From: Amaurobius ferox
Lineage: Eukaryota > Arthropoda > Arachnida > Araneae > Amaurobiidae
Assembly (NCBI GenBank): GCA_951213105.1
Contig: OX578142.1
Coordinates: forward strand, 2,930,649 to 2,994,648
DNA length: 64,000 nucleotides
Direction of reading: 5' to 3'
Notes under the pieces: generated by a model
Told to the model about the DNA's origin: nothing
Databases searched by the model: none
Seen by the model: the letters and a program-made list of their open reading frames with translations, nothing else
Shown: in pieces, positions 48,003-61,670 of the stretch
How positions within the stretch are numbered: the first letter of the stretch is position 1
How the letters are laid out: every line of letters begins with the position of its first letter
Made by a program: the position numbers and the translations under genes

Positions 48003-49106
48003 AAAAGTGGACGTAGGGTTAAGCCCAGGGAAAATTTTCTCAGTTTTTCGATCCGGGGCTTAGTTTTCGAGATATTTTGATTTTTAAAGTTTATTATTTA
48101 AGAGTTAATTAAGGGGTCAATTAATTATTTCGTCGTAACCCGTTCACACAATATACCGAATTAATCAGCACGATGAGAGGAGTCCGAATCTCTCAAAATC
48201 TCGCGCTTATGTGTCCTGATACAGTCAGAAATTATTGTAAAGGGAGTAGCCAATCAGAACTCTAATAATCTATTCGATTCGATTGCCAACTCGCAATCCA
48301 GATAAAGATGGTGCGAGGTCAGCTGATGGCGTCAGAAACACAATATCTTGATCCAAAGACTCTTAATCCCCCGATGATATTTTCGATCAGCAAGAAACCT
48401 ATTTGTGTGAAAATTCATCAGGAACGTGCTAAAATATACAACAAACAAGTGAAAACATTAGCTACCAGAATTTTTTTTAATTCCATGGAACTATGGTTTA
48501 TATTTAAGGAATGATATATATATATTGTAGTCCGCGATCGCATATTATGTGCATTCTGCCGAAATGTTATCATTTGCTTATTCTGCTGGAGAAGGATTCG
48601 GGTTCGCATTCATGGATCCTGGGTGTAGCTTAGTTATCAGACGTTTACGGTGAACGTTTGAGGCGACGGCTACCTAGGCCTGACTCAATTGAGAAGTGAA
48701 TGCTGGGCTCTAATATTTTGGCTATTTTTTGGAAAAAAGTTAGGGCCCCATCTTTAATATTAATGTTGGAACCAACTGAAAAACTCTCGAACGGCTGGCA
48801 TAAAAAGGATTATTTGTGCTCTCTTTTCTTCCTCTCGGTCTGCTCCTCGAGGCGTGCGCGCAAAGTCCGCAGTCGCGGACGGCCGCCCCTTTGCTTTTCC
48901 CAGTTTCGCGCGCAGCGCGAAACTGGGAAAAAGGCCCCTCCCCGCGGCCGGGAGCGACGGAGGACTTCGCGCGCACGCCGAGAGGAGCAGACCGAGAGGA
49001 AGAAAAATAACGGGGAAGATAGGGGAGAAATAGAAAAAAATCTGAGAGAGGGAGAGCGTGAGCGAGCAGATCTGAAACACAATGCATATCAAAATGAAGG
49101 TATTTA
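48003..49106. repeat. Satellite unit U35 (1104 bp, 7-bp deletion)
   Basis: CRE octamer mutated to TGGCGTCA. Private CTTATTCTGC, GTTTACGGTG and TTGGAAAAAAG. AAAAATAACGG marker. Confidence 0.95.
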
Positions 49107-50203
49107 AAAAGTGGACGTAGGGTTAAGCCCAGGGAAAATTTTCTCAGTTTTTCGATCCGGGGCTTAGTTTTCGAGATATTTTGATTTTTAAAGTTTATTA
49201 TTTAAGAGTTAATTAAGGGGTCAATTAATTATTTCGTCGTAACCCGTTCGCACAATATACCGAATTAATCAGCACGATGAGAGGAGTCCGAATCTCTCAA
49301 AATCTCGCGCTTATGTGTCCTGATACAGTCAGAAATTATTGTAAAGGGAGTAGCCAATCAGAACTCTAATAATCTATTCGATTCGATTGCCAACTCGCAA
49401 TCCAGATAAAGATGGTGCGAGGTCAGCTGATGACGTCAGAAACACAATATCTTGATCCAAAGACTCTTAATCCCCCGATGATATTTTCGATCAGCAAGAA
49501 ACCTATTTGTGTGAAAATTCATCAGGAACGTGCTAAAATATACAACAAACAAGTGAAAACATTAGCTACCAGAATTTTTTTTAATTCCATGGAACTATGG
49601 TTTATATTTAAGGAATGATATATATATATTGTTGTCCGCGATCGCATATTATGTATCTGATGCATTCTGCCGAAATGTTATCATTTGCTTAATCTGCTGG
49701 AGAAGGATTCGGGTTCGCATTCATGGATCCTGGGTGTAGCTTAGTTATCAGACGTTTGCGGTGAACGTTTGAGGCGACGGCTACCTAGGCCTGACTCAAT
49801 TGAGAAGTGAATGCTGGGCTCTAATATTTTGGCTATTTTTTGGCAAAAAGTTAGGGCCCCATCTTTAATATTAATGTTGGAACCAACTGAAAAACTCTCG
49901 AACGGCTGGCATAAAAAGGATTATTTGTGCTCTCTTTTCTTCCTCTCGGTCTGCTCCTCGAGGCGTGCGCGCAAAGTCCGCAGTCGCGGACGGCCGCCCC
50001 TTTGCTTTTCCCAGTTTCGCGCGCAGCGCGAAACTGGGATAAAGGCCCCTCCCCGCGGCCGGGAGCGACGGAGGACTTCGCGCGCACGCCGAGAGGAAGA
50101 AAAATAACGGGGAAGATAGGGGAGAAATAGAAAAAAATCTGAGAGAGGGAGAGCGTGAGCGAGCAGATCTGAAACACAATGCATATCAAAATGAAGGTAT
50201 TTA
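49107..50203. repeat. Satellite unit U36 (1097 bp, 14-bp deletion)
   Basis: Loses one of two GAGAGGA-type repeats in the outer right palindrome arm (around 50093). Private GTTCGCACAAT, TTGTTGTCCG and GGGATAAAGG. Confidence 0.95.
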
Positions 50204-51736
50204 AAAAGTGGACGTAGGGTTAAGCCCAGGGAAAATTTTCTCAGTTTTTCGATCCGGGGCTTAGTTTTCGAGATATTTTGATTTTTAAAGTTTATTATTT
50301 AAGAGTTAATTAAGGGGTCAATTAATTATTTCGTCTTAACCCGTTCACACAATATACCGAATTAATCAGCACGATGAGAGGAGTCCGAATCTCTCAAAAT
50401 CTCGCGCTTATGTGTCCTGATACAGTCAGAATTTATTGTAAAGGGAGTAGCCAATCAGAACTCTAATAATCTATTCGATTCGATTGCCAACTCGCAATCC
50501 AGATAAAGATGGTGCGAGGTCAGCTGATGACGTCAGAAACACAATATCTTGATCCAAAGACTCTTAATCCCCCGATGATATTTTCGATCAGCAAGAAACC
50601 TATTTGTGTGAAAATTCATCAGGAACGTGCTAAAATATACTACAAACAAGTGAAAATTTTCTCAGTTTTTCGATCCGGGGCTTAGTTTTCGAGATATTTT
50701 GATTTTTAAAGTTTATTATTTAAGAGTTAATTAAGGGGTCAATTAATTATTTCGTCGTAACCCGTTCACACAATATACCGAATTAATCAGCACGATGAGA
50801 GGAGTCCGAATCTCTCAAAATCTCGCGCTTATGTGTCCTGATACAGTCAGAAATTATTGTAAAGGGAGTAGCCAATCAGAACTCTAATAATCTATTCGAT
50901 TCGATTGCCAACTCGCAATCCAGATAAAGATGGTGCGAGGTCAGCTGATGACGTCAGAAACACAATATCTTGATCCAAAGACTCTTAATCCCCCGATGAT
51001 ATTTTCGATCAGCAAGAAACCTATTTGTGTGAAAATTCATCAGGAACGTGCTAAAATATACAACAAACAAGTGAAAACATTAGCTATCAGAATTTTTTTT
51101 TAATTCCATGGAACTATGGTTTATATTTAAGGAATGATATATATATATTGTAGTCCGCGATCGCATATTATGTATCTGATGCATTCTGCCGAAATGTTAT
51201 CATTTGCTTAATCTGCAGGAGAAGGATTCGGGTTCGCATTCATGGATCCTGGGTGTAGCTTAGTTATCAGACGTTTGCGGTGAACGTTTGAGGCGACGGC
51301 TACCTAGGCCTGACTCAATTGAGAAGTGAATGCTGGGCTCTAATATTTTGGCTATTTTTTGGCAAAACGTTAGGGCCCCATCTTTAATATTAATGTTGGA
51401 ACCAACTGAAAAACTCTCGAACGGCTGGCATAAAAAGGATTATTTGTGCTCTCTTTTCTTCCTCTCGGTCTGCTCCTCGAGGCGTGCGCGCAAAGTCCGC
51501 AGTCGCGGACGGCCGCCCCTTTGCTTTTCCCAGTTTCGCGCGCAGCGCGAAACTGGGAAAAAGGCCCCTCCCCGCGGCCGGGAGCGACGGAGGACTTCGC
51601 GCGCACGCCGAGAGGAGGAGACCGAGAGGAAGAAAAAAAACGGGGAAGATAGGGGAGAAATAGAAAAAAATCTGAGAGAGGGAGAGCGTGAGCGAGCAGA
51701 TCTGAAACACAATGCATATCAAAATGAAGGTATTTA
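50204..51736. repeat. Composite satellite unit U37 (1533 bp, 421-bp duplication)
   Basis: Same GAAAA join as U30-U32 (50652-50656) but on a T9 backbone without the 7-bp deletion. Private CGTCTTAACC, ATACTACAAAC, GCTATCAG, CTGCAGGAG and GAGGAGACCG. Confidence 0.95.
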
Positions 51737-52834
51737 AAAAGTGGACGTAGGGTTAAGCCCAGGGAAAATTTTCTCAGTTTTTCGATCCGGGGCTTAGTTT
51801 TCGAGATATTTTGATTTTTAAAGTTTATTATTTAAGAGTTAATTAAGGGGTCAATTAATTATTTCGTCGTAACCCCTTCACACAATATACCGAATTAATC
51901 AGCACGATGAGAGGAGTCCGAATCTCTCAAAATCTCGCGCTTATGTGTCCTGATACAGTCAGAAATTATTGTAAAGGGAGTAGCCAATCAGAACTCTAAT
52001 AATCTATTCGATTCGATTGCCAACTCGCAATCCAGATAAAGATGGTGCGAGGTCAGCTGATGACGTCAGAAACACAATATCTTGATCCAAAGACTCTTAA
52101 TCCCCCGATGATATTTTCGATCAGCAAGAAACCTATTTGTGTGAAAATTCATCAGGAACGTGCTAAAATATACAACAAACAAGTGAAAGCATTAGCTACC
52201 AGAATTTTTTTTAATTCCATGGAACTATGGTTTATATTTAAGGAATGATATATATATATTGTAGTCCGCGATCGCATATTATGTATCTGATGCATTCTGC
52301 CGAAATGTTATCATTTGCTTAATCTGCTGGAGAAGGATTCGGGTTCGCATTCATGGATCCTGGGTGTAGCTTAGTTATCAGACGTTTGAGGCGACGGCTA
52401 CCTAGGCCTGACTCAATTGAGAAGTGAATGCTGGGCTCTAATATTTTGGCTATTTTTTGGCAAAAAGTTAGGGCCCCATCTTTAATATTAATGTTGGAAC
52501 CAACTGAAAAACTCTCGAACGGCTGGCATAAAAAGGATTATTTGTGCTCTCTTTTCTTCCTCTCGGTCTGCTCCTCGAGGCGTGCGCGCAAAGTCCGCAG
52601 TCGCGGACGGCCGCCCCTTTGCTTTTCCCAGTTTCGCGCGCAGCGCGAAACTGGGAAAAAGGCCCCTCCCCGCGGCCGGGAGCGACGGAGGACTTCGCGC
52701 GCACGCCGAGAGGAGCAGACCGAGAGGAAGAAAAAAAACGGGGAAGATAGGGGAGAAATAGAAAAAAATCTGAGAGAGGGAGAGCGTGAGCGAGCAGATC
52801 TGAAACACAATGCATATCAAAATGAAGGTATTTA
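51737..52834. repeat. Satellite unit U38 (1098 bp, short form)
   Basis: 13-bp deletion, GAAAGCATT, and AACCCCTTCAC shared with U40. Confidence 0.95.
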
Positions 52835-53932
52835 AAAAGTGGACGTAGGGTTAAGCCCAGGGAAAATTTTCTCAATTTTTCGATCCGGGGCTTAGTTTTC
52901 GAGATATTTTGATTTTTAAAGTTTATTATTTAAGAGTTAATTAAGGGGTCAATTAATTATTTCGTCGTAACCCGTTCACACAATATACCGAATTAATCAG
53001 CACGATGAGAGGAGTCCGAATCTCTCAAAATCTCGCGCTTATGTGTCCTGATACAGTCAGAAATTATTGTAAAGGGAGTAGCCAATCAGAACTCTAATAA
53101 TCTATTCGATTCGATTGCCAACTCGCAATCCAGATAAAGATGGTGCGAGGTCAGCTGATGACGTCAGAAACACAATATCTTGATCCAAAGACTCTTAATC
53201 CCCCGATGATATTTTCGATCAGCAAGAAACCTATTTGTGTGAAAATTCATCAGGAACGTGCTAAAATATACAACAAACAAGTGAAAGCATTAGCTACCAG
53301 AATTTTTTTTAATTCCATGGAACTATGGTTTATATTTAAGGAATGATATATATATATTGTAGTCCGCGATCGCATATTATGTATCTGATGCATTCTGCCG
53401 AAATGTTATCATTTGCTTAATCTGCTGGAGAAGGATTCGGGTTCGCATTCATGGATCCTGGGTGTAGCTTAGTTATCAGACGTTTGAGGCGACGGCTACC
53501 TAGGCCTGACTCAATTGAGAAGTGAATGCTGGGCTCTAATATTTTGGCTATTTTTTGGCAAAAAGTTAGGGCCCCATCTTTAATATTAATGTTGGAACCA
53601 ACTGAAAAACTCTCGAACGGCTGGCATAAAAAGGATTATTTGTGCTCTCTTTTCTTCCTCTCGGTCTGCTCCTCGAGGCGTGCGCGCAAAGTCCGCAGTC
53701 GCGGACGGCCGCCCCTTTGCTTTTCCCAGTTTCGCGCGCAGCGCGAAACTGGGAAAAAGGCCCCTCCCCGCGGCCGGGAGCGACGGAGGACTTCGCGCGC
53801 ACGCCGAGAGGAGCAGACCGAGAGGAAGAAAAAAAACGGGGAAGATAGGGGAGAAATAGAAAAAAATCTGAGAGAGGGAGAGCGTGAGCGAGCAGATCTG
53901 AAACACAATGCATATCAAAATGAAGGTATTTA
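52835..53932. repeat. Satellite unit U39 (1098 bp, short form)
   Basis: 13-bp deletion and GAAAGCATT. Private CTCAATTTTTCG near the start. Confidence 0.95.
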
Positions 53933-55030
53933 AAAAGTGGACGTAGGGTTAAGCCCAGGGAAAATTTTCTCAGTTTTTCGATCCGGGGCTTAGTTTTCGA
54001 GATATTTTGATTTTTAAAGTTTATTATTTAAGAGTTAATTAAGGGGTCAATTAATTATTTCGTCGTAACCCCTTCACACAATATACCGAATTAATCAGCA
54101 CGATGAGAGGAGTCCGAATCTCTCAAAATCTCGCGCTTATGTGTCCTGATACAGTCAGAAATTATTGTAAAGGGAGTAGCCAATCAGAACTCTAATAATC
54201 TATTCGATTCGATTGCCAACTCGCAATCCAGATAAAGATGGTGCGAGGTCAGCTGATGACGTCAGAAACACAATATCTTGATCCAAAGACTCTTAATCCC
54301 CCGATGATATTTTCGATCAGCAAGAAACCTATTTGTGTGAAAATTCATCAGGAACGTGCTAAAATATACAACAAACAAGTGAAAGCATTAGCTACCAGAA
54401 TTTTTTTTAATTCCATGGAACTATGGTTTATATTTAAGGAATGATATATATATATTGTAGTCCGCGATCGCATATTATGTATCTGATGCATTCTGCCGAA
54501 ATGTTATCATTTGCTTAATCTGCTGGAGAAGGATTCGGGTTCGCATTCATGGATCCTGGGTGTAGCTTAGTTATCAGACGTTTGAGGCGACGGCTACCTA
54601 GGCCTGACTCAATTGAGAAGTGAATGCTGGGCTCTAATATTTTGGCTATTTTTTGGCAAAAAGTTAGGGCCCCATCTTTAATATTAATGTTGGAACCAAC
54701 TGAAAAACTCTCGAACGGCTGGCATAAAAAGGATTATTTGTGCTCTCTTTTCTTCCTCTCGGTCTGCTCCTCGAGGCGTGCGCGCAAAGTCCGCAGTCGC
54801 GGACGGCCGCCCCTTTGCTTTTCCCAGTTTCGCGCGCAGCGCGAAACTGGGAAAAAGGCCCCTCCCCGCGGCCGGGAGCGACGGAGGACTTCGCGCGCAC
54901 GCCGAGAGGAGCAGACCGAGAGGAAGAAAAAAAACGGGGAAGATAGGGGAGAAATAGAAAAAAATCTGAGAGAGGGAGAGCGTGAGCGAGCAGATCTGAA
55001 ACACAATGCATATCAAAATGAAGGTATTTA
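53933..55030. repeat. Satellite unit U40 (1098 bp, short form)
   Basis: As U38, including AACCCCTTCAC, so U38-U39 and U40-U41 form a dimer-like repeat. Confidence 0.95.
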
Positions 55031-56114
55031 AAAAGTGGACGTAGGGTTAAGCCCAGGGAAAATTTTCTCAGTTTTTCGATCCGGGGCTTAGTTTTCGAGA
55101 TATTTTGATTTTTAAAGTTTATTATTTAAGAGTTAATTAAGGGGTCAATTAATTATTTCGTCGTAACCCGTTCACACAATATACCGAATTAATCAGCACG
55201 ATGAGAGGAGTCCGAATCTCTCAAAATCTCGCGCTTATGTGTCCTGATACAGTCAGAAATTATTGTAAAGGGAGTAGCCAATCAGAACTCTAATAATCTA
55301 TTCGATTCGATTGCCAACTCGCAATCCAGATAAAGATGGTGCGAGGTCAGCTGATGACGTCAGAAACACAATATCTTGATCCAAAGACTCTTAATCCCCC
55401 GATGATATTTTCGATCAGCAAGAAACCTATTTGTGTGAAAATTCATCAGGAACGTGCTAAAATATACAACAAACAAGTGAAAGCATTAGCTACCAGAATT
55501 TTTTTTAATTCCATGGAACTATGGTTTATATTTAAGGAATGATATATATATATTGTAGTCCGCGATCGCATATTATGTATCTGATGCATTCTGCCGAAAT
55601 GTTATCATTTGCTTAATCTGCTGGAGAAGGATTCGGGTTCGCATTCATGGATCCTGGGTGTAGCTTAGTTATCAGACGTTTGAGGCGACGGCTACCTAGG
55701 CCTGACTCAATTGAGAAGTGAATGCTGGGCTCTAATATTTTGGCTATTTTTTGGCAAAAAGTTAGGGCCCCATCTTTAATATTAATGTTGGAACCAACTG
55801 AAAAACTCTCGAACGGCTGGCATAAAAAGGATTATTTGTGCTCTCTTTTCTTCCTCTCGGTCTGCTCCTCGAGGCGTGCGCGCAAAGTCCGCAGTCGCGG
55901 ACGGCCGCCCCTTTGCTTTTCCCAGTTTCGCGCGCAGCGCGAAACTGGGAAAAAGGCCCCTCCCCGCGGCCGGGAGCGACGGAGGACTTCGCGCGCACGC
56001 CGAGAGGAAGAAAAATAACGGGGAAGATAGGGGAGAAATAGAAAAAAATCTGAGAGAGGGAGAGCGTGAGCGAGCAGATCTGAAACACAATGCATATCAA
56101 AATGAAGGTATTTA
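55031..56114. repeat. Satellite unit U41 (1084 bp, 13-bp and 14-bp deletions)
   Basis: The shortest complete unit. Joins the short-form left half (13-bp deletion, GAAAGCATT) to the U36-type right end (14-bp deletion, AAAAATAACGG). Confidence 0.95.
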
Positions 56115-57225
56115 AAAAGTGGACGTAGGGTTAAGCCCAGGGAAAATTTTCTCAGTTTTTCGATCCGGGGCTTAGTTTTCGAGATATTTTGATTTTTAAA
56201 GTTTATTATTTAAGAGTTAATTAAGGGGTCAATTAATTATTTCGTCGTAACCCGTTCACACAATATACCGAATTAATCAGCACGATGAGAGGAGTCCGAA
56301 TCTCTCAAAATCTCGCGCTTATGTGTCCTGATACAGTCAGAAATTATTGTAAAGGGAGTAGCCAATCAGAACTCTAATAATCTATTCGATTCGATTGCCA
56401 ACTCGCAATCCAGATAAAGATGGTGCGAGGTCAGCTGATGACGTCAGAAACACAATATCTTGATCCAAAGACTCTTAATCCCCCGATGATATTTTCGATC
56501 AGCAAGAAACCTATTTGTGTGAAAATTCATCAGGAACGTGCTAAAATATACAACAAACAAGTGAAAACATTAGCTACCAGAATTTTTTTTAATTCCATGG
56601 AACTATGGTTTATATTTAAGGAATGATATATATATATTGTAGTCCGCGATCGCATATTATGTATCTGATGCATTCTGCCGAAATGTTATCATTTGCTTAA
56701 TCTGCTGGAGAAGGATTCGGGTTCGCATTCATGGATCCTGGGTGTAGCTTAGTTATCAGACGTTTGCGGTGAACGTTTGAGGCGACGGCTACCTAGGCCT
56801 GACTCAATTGAGAAGTGAATGCTGGGCTCTAATATTTTGGCTATTTTTTGGCAAAAAGTTAGGGCCCCATCTTTAATATTAATGTTGGAACCAACTGAAA
56901 AACTCTCGAACGGCTGGCATAAAAAGGATTATTTGTGCTCTCTTTTCTTCCTCTCGGTCTGCTCCTCGAGGCGTGCGCGCAAAGTCCGCAGTCGCGGACG
57001 GCCGCCCCTTTGCTTTTCCCAGTTTCGCGCGCAGCGCGAAACTGGGAAAAAGGCCCCTCCCCGCGGCCGGGAGCGACGGAGGACTTCGCGCGCACGCCGA
57101 GAGGAGCAGACCGAGAGGAAGAAAAAAAACGGGGAAGATAGGGGAGAAATAGAAAAAAATCTGAGAGAGGGAGAGCGTGAGCGAGCAGATCTGAAACACA
57201 ATGCATATCAAAATGAAGGTATTTA
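56115..57225. repeat. Satellite unit U42 (1111 bp)
   Basis: Close to the consensus, with no private change noticed. Confidence 0.95.
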
Positions 57226-58336
57226 AAAAGTGGACGTAGGGTTAAGCCCAGGGAAAATTTTCTCAGTTTTTCGATCCGGGGCTTAGTTTTCGAGATATTT
57301 TGATTTTTAAAGTTTATTATTTAAGAGTTAATTAAGGGGTCAATTAATTATTTCGTCGTAACCCGTTCACACAATATACCGAATAATTCAGCACGATGAG
57401 AGGAGTCCGAATCTCTCAAAATCTCGCGCTTATGTGTCCTGATACAGTCAGAAATTATTGTAAAGGGAGTAGCCAATCAGAACTCTAATAATCTATTCGA
57501 TTCGATTGCCAACTCGCAATCCAGATAAAGATGGTGCGAGGTCAGCTGATGACGTCAGAAACACAATATCTTGATCCAAAGACTCTTAATCCCCCGATGA
57601 TATTTTCGATCAGCAAGAAACCTATTTGTGTGAAAATTCATCAGGAACGTGCTAAAATATACAACAAACAAGTGAAAACATTAGCTACCAGAATTTTTTT
57701 TAATTCCATGGAACTATGGTTTATATTTAAGGAATGATATATATATATTGTAGTCCGCGATCGCATATTATGTATCTGATGCATTCTGCCGAAATGTTAT
57801 CATTTGCTTAATCTGCTGGAGAAGGATTCGGGTTCGCATTCATGGATCCTGGGTGTAGCTTAGTTATCAGACGTTTGCGGTGAACGTTTGAGGCGACGGC
57901 TACCTAGGCCTGACTCAATTGAGAAGTGAATGCTGGGCTCTAATATTTTGGCTATTTTTTGGCAAAAAGTTAGGGCCCCATCTTTAATATTAATGTTGGA
58001 ACCAACTGAAAAACTCTCGAACGGCTGGCATAAAAAGGATTATTTGTGCTCTCTTTTCTTCCTCTCGGTCTGCTCCTCGAGGCGTGCGCGCAAAGTCCGC
58101 AGTCGCGGACGGCCGCCCCTTTGCTTTTCCCAGTTTCGCGCGCAGCGCGAAACTGGGAAAAAGGCCCCTCCCCGCGGCCGGGAGCGACGGAGGACTTCGC
58201 GCGCACGCCGAGAGGAGCAGACCGAGAGGAAGAAAAAAAACGGGGAAGATAGGGGAGAAATAGAAAAAAATCTGAGAGAGGGAGAGCGTGAGCGAGCAGA
58301 TCTGAAACACAATGCATATCAAAATGAAGGTATTTA
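57226..58336. repeat. Satellite unit U43 (1111 bp)
   Basis: Private GAATAATTCAGC (normally GAATTAATCAGC). Confidence 0.95.
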
Positions 58337-59447
58337 AAAAGTGGACGTAGGGTTAAGCCCAGGGAAAATTTTCTCAGTTTTTCGATCCGGGGCTTAGTTT
58401 TCGAGATATTTTGATTTTTAAAGTTTATTATTTAAGAGTTAATTAAGGGGTCAATTAATTATTTCGTCGTAACCCGTTCACACAATATACCGAATTAATC
58501 AGCACGATGAGAGGAGTCCGAATCTCTCAAAATCTCGCGCTTATGTGTCCTGATACAGTCAGAAATTATTGTAAAGGGAGTAGCCAATCAGAACTCTAAT
58601 AATCTATTCGATTCGATTGCCAACTCGCAATCCAGATAAAGATGGTGCGAGGTCAGCTGATGACGTCAGAAACACAATATCTTGATCCAAAGACTCTTAA
58701 TCCCCCGATGATATTTTCGATCAGCAAGAAACCTATTTGTGTGAAAATTCATCAGGAACGTGCTAAAATATACAACAAACAAGTGAAAACATTAGCTACC
58801 AGAATTTTTTTTAATTCCATGGAACTATGGTTTATATTTAAGGAATGATATATATATATTGTAGTCCGCGATCGCATATTATGTATCTGATGCATTCTGC
58901 CGAAATGTTATCATTTGCTTAATCTGCTGGAGAAGGATTCGGGTTCGCATTCATGGATCCTGGGTGTAGCTTAGTTATCAGACGTTTGCGGTGAACGTTT
59001 GAGGCGACGGCTACCTAGGCCTGACTCAATTGAGAAGTGAATGCTGGGCTCTAATATTTTGGCTATTTTTTGGCAAAAAGTTAGGGCCCCATCTTTAATA
59101 TTAATGTTGGAACCAACTGAAAAACTCTCGAACGGCTGGCATAAAAAGGATTATTTGTGCTCTCTTTTCTTCCTCTCGGTCTGCTCCTCGAGGCGTGCGC
59201 GCAAAGTCCGCAGTCGCGGAAGGCCGCCCCTTTGCTTTTCCCAGTTTCGCGCGCAGCGCGAAACTGGGAAAAAGGCCCCTCCCCGCGGCCGGGAGCGACG
59301 GAGGACTTCGCGCGCACGCCGAGAGGAGCAGACCGAGAGGAAGAAAAAAAACGGGGAAGATAGGGGAGAAATAGAAAAAAATCTGAGAGAGGGAGAGCGT
59401 GAGCGAGCAGATCTGAAACACAATGCATATCAAAATGAAGGTATTTA
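58337..59447. repeat. Satellite unit U44 (1111 bp)
   Basis: Private C-to-A in the left palindrome arm, CGCGGAAGGCCG. Confidence 0.95.
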
Positions 59448-60559
59448 AAAAGTGGACGTAGGGTTAAACCCAGGGAAAATTTTCTCAGTTTTTCGATCCG
59501 GGGCTTAGTTTTCGAGATATTTTGATTTTTAAAGTTTATTATTTAAGAGTTAATTAAGGGGTCAATTAATTATTTCGTCGTAACCCGTTCACACAATATA
59601 CCGAATTAATCAGCACGATGAGAGGAGTCCGAATCTCTCAAAATCTCGCGCTTATGTGTCCTGATACAGTCAGAAATTATTGTAAAGGGAGTAGCCAATC
59701 AGAACTCTAATAATCTATTCGATTCGATTGCCAACTCGCAATCCAGATAAAGATGGTGCGAGGTCAGCTGATGACGTCAGAAACACAATATCTTGATCCA
59801 AAGACTCTTAATCCCCCGATGATATTTTCGATCAGCAAGAAACCTATTTGTGTGAAAATTCATCAGGAACGTGCTAAAATATACAACAAACAAGTGAAAA
59901 CATTAGCTACCAGAATTTTTTTTTAATTCCATGGAACTATGGTTTATATTTAAGGAATGATATATATATATTGTAGTCCGCGATCGCATATTATGTATCT
60001 GATGCATTCTGCCGAAATGTTATCATTTGCTTAATCTGCTGGAGAAGGATTCGGGTTCGCATTCATGGATCCTGGGTGTAGCTTAGTTATCAGACGTTTG
60101 CGGTGAACGTTTGAGGCGACGGCTACCTAGGCCTGACTCAATTGAGAAGTGAATGCTGGGCTCTAATATTTTGGCTATTTTTTGGCAAAAAGTTAGGGCC
60201 CCATCTTCAATATTAATGTTGGAACCAACTGAAAAACTCTCGAACGGCTGGCATAAAAAGGATTATTTGTGCTCTCTTTTCTTCCTCTCGGTCTGCTCCT
60301 CGAGGCGTGCGCGCAAAGTCCGCAGTCGCGGACGGCCGCCCCTTTGCTTTTCCCAGTTTCGCGCGCAGCGCGAAACTGGGAAAAAGGCCCCTCCCCGCGG
60401 CCGGGAGCGACGGAGGACTTCGCGCGCACGCCGAGAGGAGCAGACCGAGAGGAAGAAAAAAAACGGGGAAGATAGGGGAGAAATAGAAAAAAATCTGAGA
60501 GAGGGAGAGCGTGAGCGAGCAGATCTGAAACACAATGCATATCAAAATGAAGGTATTTA
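59448..60559. repeat. Satellite unit U45 (1112 bp)
   Basis: T9 form. Private GTTAAACCCAGG and CATCTTCAAT. Confidence 0.95.
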
Positions 60560-61670
60560 AAAAGTGGACGTAGGGTTAAGCCCAGGGAAAATTTTCTCAG
60601 TTTTTCGATCCGGGGCTTAGTTTTCGAGATATTTTGATTTTTAAAGTTTATTATTTAAGAGTTAATTAAGGGGTCAATTAATTATTTCGTCGTAACCCGT
60701 TCACACAATATACCGAATTAATCAGCACGATGAGAGGAGTCCGAATCTCTCAAAATCTCGCGCTTATGTGTCCTGATACAGTCAGAAATTATTGTAAAGG
60801 GAGTAGCCAATCAGAACTCTAATAATCTATTCGATTCGATTGCCAACTCGCAATCCAGATAAAGATGGTGCGAGGTCAGCTGATGACGTCAGAAACACAA
60901 TATCTTGATCCAAAGACTCTTAATCCCCCGATGATATTTTCGATCAGCAAGAAACCTATTTGTGTGAAAATTCATCAGGAACGTGCTAAAATATACAACA
61001 AACAAGTGAAAACATTAGTTACCAGAATTTTTTTTAATTCCATGGAACTATGGTTTATATTTAAGGAATGATATATATATATTGTAGTCCGCGATCGCAT
61101 ATTATGTATCTGATGCATTCTGCCGAAATGTTATCATTTGCTTAATCTGCTGGAGAAGGATTCGGGTTCGCATTCATGGATCCTGGGTGTAGCTTAGTTA
61201 TCAGACGTTTGCGGTGAACGTTTGAGGCGACGGCTACCTAGGCCTGACTCAATTGAGAAGTGAATGCTGGGCTCTAATATTTTGGCTATTTTTTGGCAAA
61301 AAGTTAGGGCCCCATCTTTAATATTAATGTTGGAACCAACTGAAAAACTCTCGAACGGCTGGCATAAAAAGGATTATTTGTGCTCTCTTTTCTTCCTCTC
61401 GGTCTGCTCCTCGAGGCGTGCGCGCAAAGTCCGCAGTCGCGGACGGCCGCCCCTTTGCTTTTCCCAGTTTCGCGCGCAGCGCGAAACTGGGAAAAAGGCC
61501 CCTCCCCGCGGCCGGAAGCGACGGAGGACTTCGCGCGCACGCCGAGAGGAGCAGACCGAGAGGAAGAAAAAAAACGGGGAAGATAGGGGAGAAATAGAAA
61601 AAAATCTGAGAGAGGGAGAGCGTGAGCGAGCAGATCTGAAACACAATGCATATCAAAATGAAGGTATTTA
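60560..61670. repeat. Satellite unit U46 (1111 bp)
   Basis: Private CATTAGTTACC and GCCGGAAGCGAC. Confidence 0.95.
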
